From the NCBI RefSeq assembly GCF_007655135.1, contig NC_045129.1, forward strand, positions 5,208,001 through 5,272,000: a stretch of 64,000 bases of DNA, read 5' to 3'. Positions within the stretch are counted from its first letter, which is position 1; each line of letters begins with the position of its first letter. The position numbers and the translations under genes were made by a program. This document shows, piece by piece, positions 59,405 to 64,000 of this stretch. The stretch is from Punica granatum. Lineage: Eukaryota > Streptophyta > Magnoliopsida > Myrtales > Lythraceae. Below the pieces are notes generated by a model, which was not told where the DNA came from, did not search any database, and saw only the letters and a program-made list of their open reading frames with translations.

Positions 59405-60254
59405 TGAACTTGTCGTTGATCCGAACGCTAATAAAGTCCTTTGTTGGAAAACATTTGCGGACCCAAAAAAAAGACGAGCAGTTTTTGTTTTTATTTGTTA
59501 TGACAAATAAGTGTCAGAAGATCATTTTCCGAATATTTCAGCAAGTTTAATTTCTATTTTAAAATACTACAAGAAAGGGGAAACAAAAAAAGAAATAGAG
59601 TTGCGTTTTGTTCAATTCAATTTATTGTCATTTATCACGTCTGCATTGAAAATAGAGAATCTTTTCGGGTAATATAATAAAAATTGTAATGATCACTTCA
59701 GGAAATTGAAATTAAATAAATCATTACCATGAAATTTCCATGAAACTTTCAGATGACTGAAATATGGAAAGAGGACTGCCATACTTTGCTTTGCAAGTTC
59801 TCAGGGTGTGCGAGGAAATGACACTGGAAATATGGGCTCCGTTGACTCTTGACTTGTAAACTTTTCAACAGGAAAACATCCTTTGGTTGCCCCTTAAGTT
59901 TGCTGTCCTTCTCAATTCCCACCTATAGTTTGAATTCCTCTCTGTCCGGTCCTCGTCGCAAGTGTCTTCATCTCAATGTGGTGTGACTCCATAATTGCAT
60001 GGTTCTCATTAGAGCGAACAACTTGTTCATGGAAGGGACTTAGTGATCTCGGCATGATCCACCTTATTTTATAATGAGAAAAACTGAATAAAAATCGAGA
60101 CGGAGAGAGATCCAAATCTTGTCATAGTCTAAATGCAAGCCAAATATGTTTTTCTTCTTCTCTTTGTCAATGAATAAAAATGCAATTGAGTCATGTTATA
60201 TAAAAATGCAATTGAGCTATGCAGAATTTTTGGGCGTTAACCATGGTACATAAA
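59405..60254. other. Intergenic, no gene seen
   Basis: AT-rich DNA right of duplication copy B. No coding or RNA-gene signal is seen. Confidence 0.4.
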
Positions 60255-60420
60255 ATTCCAATAGAGTCTCGACTAATCTAGTTTAGCTGGGTCGGCCCAC
60301 TAAAAAGTAAAACTCTTCCGGCGTGAATTTTTTTGCATTCACAATGACTTCAACTCAAGACCTTACTTAAGTGAAATAAGTGTCGAACCGCTTGAACTAA
60401 CTCGTGTCGGTAAAACTATG
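60255..60420 (-). mobile_element. tRNA-derived SINE
   Basis: On the minus strand, box A-like cacgagttagttcaagcggt and box B-like ggtcttgagttgaagtc are followed by the SINE body agttttactttttagtgggc and cgacccagctaaactagatt. The layout matches a widespread plant SINE type. Target duplications are not resolved. Confidence 0.6.
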
Positions 60421-62160
60421 CAGAATTTTTAATAAGAAGAAAGGGAACAGCATGAAGGACTTAGGAAATGTGCTGGTTGACCCAGAGTCTCCGCTGCCGG
60501 TGGCTTTCCCTTTTTCCACTAGCCACCCAAGACTGATCACATCGCTTTAAAAAGTATCATATATATATGTATATTCTTCGAGTCTATGATGGCCATTATA
60601 AAAAATGGTGTCCTTGGACAATTATTTGGCTTTTGATATCGAAATGGCCTTGTCGATCAACGTGAACAAGGAGGTGACATGTTATGCATACAAACAATTG
60701 GGCAATAAATAAAGTAAAAAAGTTTTGCTTTTTATCTATACTAATGCTGGTACTGCATTGGGGGGATCGACTATCCACCAAAAAAAAAAATCTTATAGAA
60801 AAATCTCATAATGTAAGAGGATTGTATATCATCATGTATTAGCTCGAATTTTTGAATTGAATAAGAGTTCAATCACGTCTAAGTTCGGTGGAATTTTATA
60901 TGCCACCATAACATATTCGCATCTGTATGGACCTTCGCTGTACCAAGATCAAAGTCGAGAGCAATTTACGGGCCTCATCTTAATCCAGTCAGAGTATAGA
61001 ACTCATGACAAGTAAAGCCCGATTGACAAAGAGTAAGCATGCCTCCGGCTAGTTTTGTCCGCCCTCGCCAGATTACAGAAAAGAACTCGGGTCAGATGCA
61101 GTGACACGTGACTTGTAAAAGGAGAGTACGTAAAAAAGAGCACATCCAAGTTCCGAATTGATTGTCTTTACACTCCAACGACAAGAATATATACAAAAAC
61201 CAGTGAACATAAAAGGAATGAGCAACGCTACCTTTTGAATTATTGGACTGGACCCCGAACACTTTTAGGACCGATGGATTTTTACAAATATTTTACGTGC
61301 ACTACTACTATATACATTGGCTATCGTAGTGGACATTTATAATTCCCTTTTGGCGTGTCTGTTGCTTTCTTTTTTTTTTCTTTTTCTTTTTCCTTTTTGG
61401 GTCAAATTTGCATAATAGTTACCCCTGAGTTCCATCCATATATGCCTCAAAAGGTTTTTGTCCATTTACAGTGGGACACCCAGATCATGATATCAATGTG
61501 TTTACACCAATTTTTCACACCTAATGAATATTACTAGTTAGTAATGGACGTGATGACTTAATGAATTTAATTGGTCAAATTTTGATTCATTTTAAGCCCA
61601 CGACTCGACTATTGCATTTTGGACACATAAAGGGCCCGTGTAAAGAGGCGGCCCATGATTGAGCCCTTGATGACCCGACTCGAGGATCCGCGGCATTATC
61701 CGATCCAGACAGCTGGGTTGGTCATTTGAGAAGGAGATTATGGTAATTTCTTGCTGGGCTGATCTGTTCGAATTAGCTAAGAGTTTCAGCTAAACGGCTC
61801 TCACAAGGAAAGGATCCCCGATTCTTTTCAAGATGAGATTGCCGCACGAACCTGGACATACATACGGGAAGGATGGCGATTCTACATGGCTGTTGAGGAT
61901 TATTTCCTTGGCGAATCAAATTAGACATGGGAATAGTCAGACACACAAGGGAAAGAAGCTCATGTAAGGAAATTGCGTTGTTTTCTTTCCTATGCGAGTT
62001 GATGCATCCGTGTAAGGCATGAGAAGTACAGCCGGTGCCCTTACTCAACATCCAGAGGTGTTTCCTTGGACAAAGGATTGCATATCGTGGAAATTCCTTG
62101 AAGATTTGACAAGAACATTGTCTTACCTTGGCAATTTTCATATCCTGGCTAGATATATTA
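60421..62160. other. Intergenic, no gene seen
   Basis: Includes (AT)n near 60560 and T-rich runs near 61370. A minus-strand 122-codon frame (61773-62141) has no recognised domain and no exon support, so it is not called as a gene. Confidence 0.35.
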
Positions 62161-62389
62161 TTTATGTTTCCTAGTTTAGCTAGCTGCTTAGGCAGTCCGA
62201 ATTTTACATGCTTTCTTTCGTTTATTTCCTTAATATGTTTGAATCTCTACTCATTAGGGTTCCTAGGTGCGCCCTATAAGAGTAGACGAAGCCATTCATT
62301 GTAGTCCTCGCGACAACACAACAATACAATACTTATCTAATTTATCTTTACATTCATCAATCATTTACTTTATCGCACATGCACTTCAA

Positions 62390-62600
62390 TATCTACATAT
62401 CGCACCTTTTCTACCTTTGATCTTCGTCACCTACCCGCGGAACCCTCGGTTCCATTCTTCTCCTCAGTCTTAGAGCCCTCGACTCCATTCTTCCTCACCT
62501 ACCACTTGGAACATCTCGTTCCGTTCTTTCTCTCACCGTTCCTCACCGGAGCTCTCAGTTCCATTCTATCCCTTCTATCCATCTCGAGGCTTCTGGGCTA
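62390..62600. repeat. Degenerate short-period repeat (cggttccattctt type)
   Basis: The phrase ct(c/g)(g/a)(g/a)ttccattcttc recurs about every 45-55 bp (near 62446, 62485, 62516 and 62548), interleaved with cctcacctacc or cctcacc. It looks like a diverged minisatellite, possibly inside a retrotransposon leader that continues to about 63200. Confidence 0.5.
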
Positions 62601-63690
62601 AGAATGGTCTCCATAAAGTCAAAGGTTCTGGTCTAAGGCTCTTCTTTTCTGCTACCTTGTACTCGAGACCCACCAACACGGACCTTTCGAGGACCGTGAT
62701 CTTATCCTTCCACGAGCGGTTTTAGGGCTATGACTTCACTTTTGACTGCCTCTGGCCAAGACCCACCTACAAGGAGGCTTTCCCCTAGCTACGGCTTCCT
62801 AGTCGAAGCTCATCTTTTTCGGCTATATTAGCTGAGACACATCTTCACGGGCCTTCCCCAGTCTGTGACCACTATTCACTAGACTGGTCTTGAGTTGTCT
62901 CGACATCATGAGACCGGCTTCCGAGTCGTTTCATATAAATTTTGGGCAATAAATTGCGCACACATTTGGGAGAACTTAAATGTCTTAACCCTCGAAGCTG
63001 TGACATCGTCTACACTATCTATACAACCTCCCAACTGACATCAACAACGGAAACCCAATCGCTGGCTATTTCTACGAACCCCAGGGACCGTGGTGCAACG
63101 CTTTAGTCCGGTGAGGACGGCTGGTGGTTTCGCCCTCACTCACACCTTGGGACTGTGCCCTGATACGAGTGGATCGCGAATTTTAGGCGAAACACAATGG
63201 TTTTGCCATGGTGAATTTACCCATTTATTAGTTTAGGTTAGTAGCAACTTTTATTGAAATACTACCTATGTTACTACATTTATATCTTGCCACTTCTTAT
63301 AGTGCATCCTTAAAAAAAAAACTTTAATGCTAACTCAAGGCAAGGTATAATGGAGTCCATTAGGATGAAAGCACGATCGGCCAATGGATCCCAATTCATG
63401 ATAAACTCCTGATAAAGTGAGACCGGATCTCTTTAATCTTTTGTATGAACGTATATATCATCAATGATCTGTCCAAGAAGGAGAAGCATAACCAAACATA
63501 GACAACGATGATTTTTATATCTGCGGATATAAGTGAGACCAATAAGTTTAGTATGAAATTAGAGAAATGAAAATAAAGAGTAATGAGAGGCTCACCAATT
63601 AGAACCGAATAAAAAATCTCTCGACTCCATTCAGAGGTTGCGGCTGTGCCGAATCACCTCTTTTCGTATTGTTGATATTCCCGGATGATT
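62601..63690. other. Repeat-like DNA of unresolved type
   Basis: GC-richer than its surroundings to about 63200, with near-repeats such as gggctatgacttcact and ggctacggcttcctag. It could be the LTR or leader of an unrecognised retrotransposon extending past the window. No polyprotein is seen. Confidence 0.3.
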
Positions 63691-63693
63691 CCC

Positions 63694-63694
<1 letters not shown>

Positions 63695-63733
<39 letters not shown>
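63695..63733. repeat. 39-base C homopolymer
   Basis: An uninterrupted run of 39 C, preceded by CCCT. It creates an artificial poly-Gly frame on the minus strand. The exact length should be treated with caution. Confidence 0.9.
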
Positions 63734-64000
63734 TTTCAGCTTCAGATTTTGCGTTTTGTAATACTTACTTCCCCAGTTTTTTTTTTCCCTACTATGGGCG
63801 TGGCATGGGATGGGATTCATCATCTCAGACTCTGCCTATGCTCACGCTCATCATTTTATAGCATCTCAAAGATGTGCAATAATAACGTGCCAGGATCCAA
63901 TTAAGATATATCCTCAAGCCAATTTATGCTGCTATCGTGAAAAAGCTTGTGACGAGCCCGATCAACTTCATTCAAGCAAGCATTGTTTGGTGTCGATCAA

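Noticed and set aside
61773..62141. 122-codon minus-strand frame
   Set aside because: No recognised motif or exon partners. Codon pattern is not convincing.
63599..63823. Gly-rich minus-strand frame
   Set aside because: The glycine run is the reverse complement of the 39-base C homopolymer.

Overview
The window is nuclear DNA of a flowering plant, most likely a woody core eudicot of the rosid type. Evidence: genes split by short GT-AG introns, a tRNA-derived SINE, MITE, MULE, Helitron and copia background, AT-rich intergenic DNA, and gene families confined to plants (NSP1-type GRAS, DUF4220/DUF594, LRR-XII receptor kinase, chloroplast RSH, CYP71-clan P450). The species cannot be fixed from the sequence alone.

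Layout. 1-1503 (-) is the first 501 codons of an intronless NSP1-type GRAS regulator that runs off the left edge. 3461-5639 (-) is a DUF4220/DUF594 membrane protein. 5640-17870 is gene-free: a 1.16-kb Mutator-like element with intact target duplications (6518-7675), a 3.5-kb AT-rich repeat array with a higher-order period near 1.1 kb and an inverted left arm (8390-11890), a cluster of TGATAAC motifs (13330-13690), SINE-like units, two MITEs and a 139-bp tandem duplication. 17921-21457 (+) is a complete four-exon LRR-XII receptor kinase (1026 aa), convergent with a five-exon alpha/beta hydrolase (22026-23677, -, 326 aa). 24862-26172 is a 580-bp tandem repeat. 27832-28224 (+) is a 130-aa three-helix membrane protein, convergent with a six-exon RelA/SpoT homologue of the RSH2/RSH3 type (28813-32747, -, 725 aa). 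A candidate Helitron (33418-34277) follows. 36625-42662 (-) is a 13-exon exportin-T (PAUSED) gene, 979 aa. 43740-45871 is a decayed copia retrotransposon piece with one LTR.

The right third (about 47465-59404) holds a tandem segmental duplication. Two ~3.9-kb blocks each carry a complete two-exon CYP92-like cytochrome P450 on the minus strand, separated by ~4 kb of unrelated, partly repetitive DNA. The copies differ at testable places: the PERF motif, the first ATG, the TATA box, a MITE in one intron and a 160-bp indel in the other. 59405-64000 holds SINE-like and repetitive DNA, including a 39-base C run.

There is no operon-like arrangement. Exon models were built by hand from splice signals and checked for frame: the exon lengths of the RLK, hydrolase, RSH, exportin-T and both P450 genes each sum to a whole number of codons. 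I saw no CRISPR array and no credible intact tRNA or rRNA gene. I did not find a clear new multi-gene system. The best leads are the higher-order AT-rich array, the divergent P450 pair and the nested or terminus-defined transposons.
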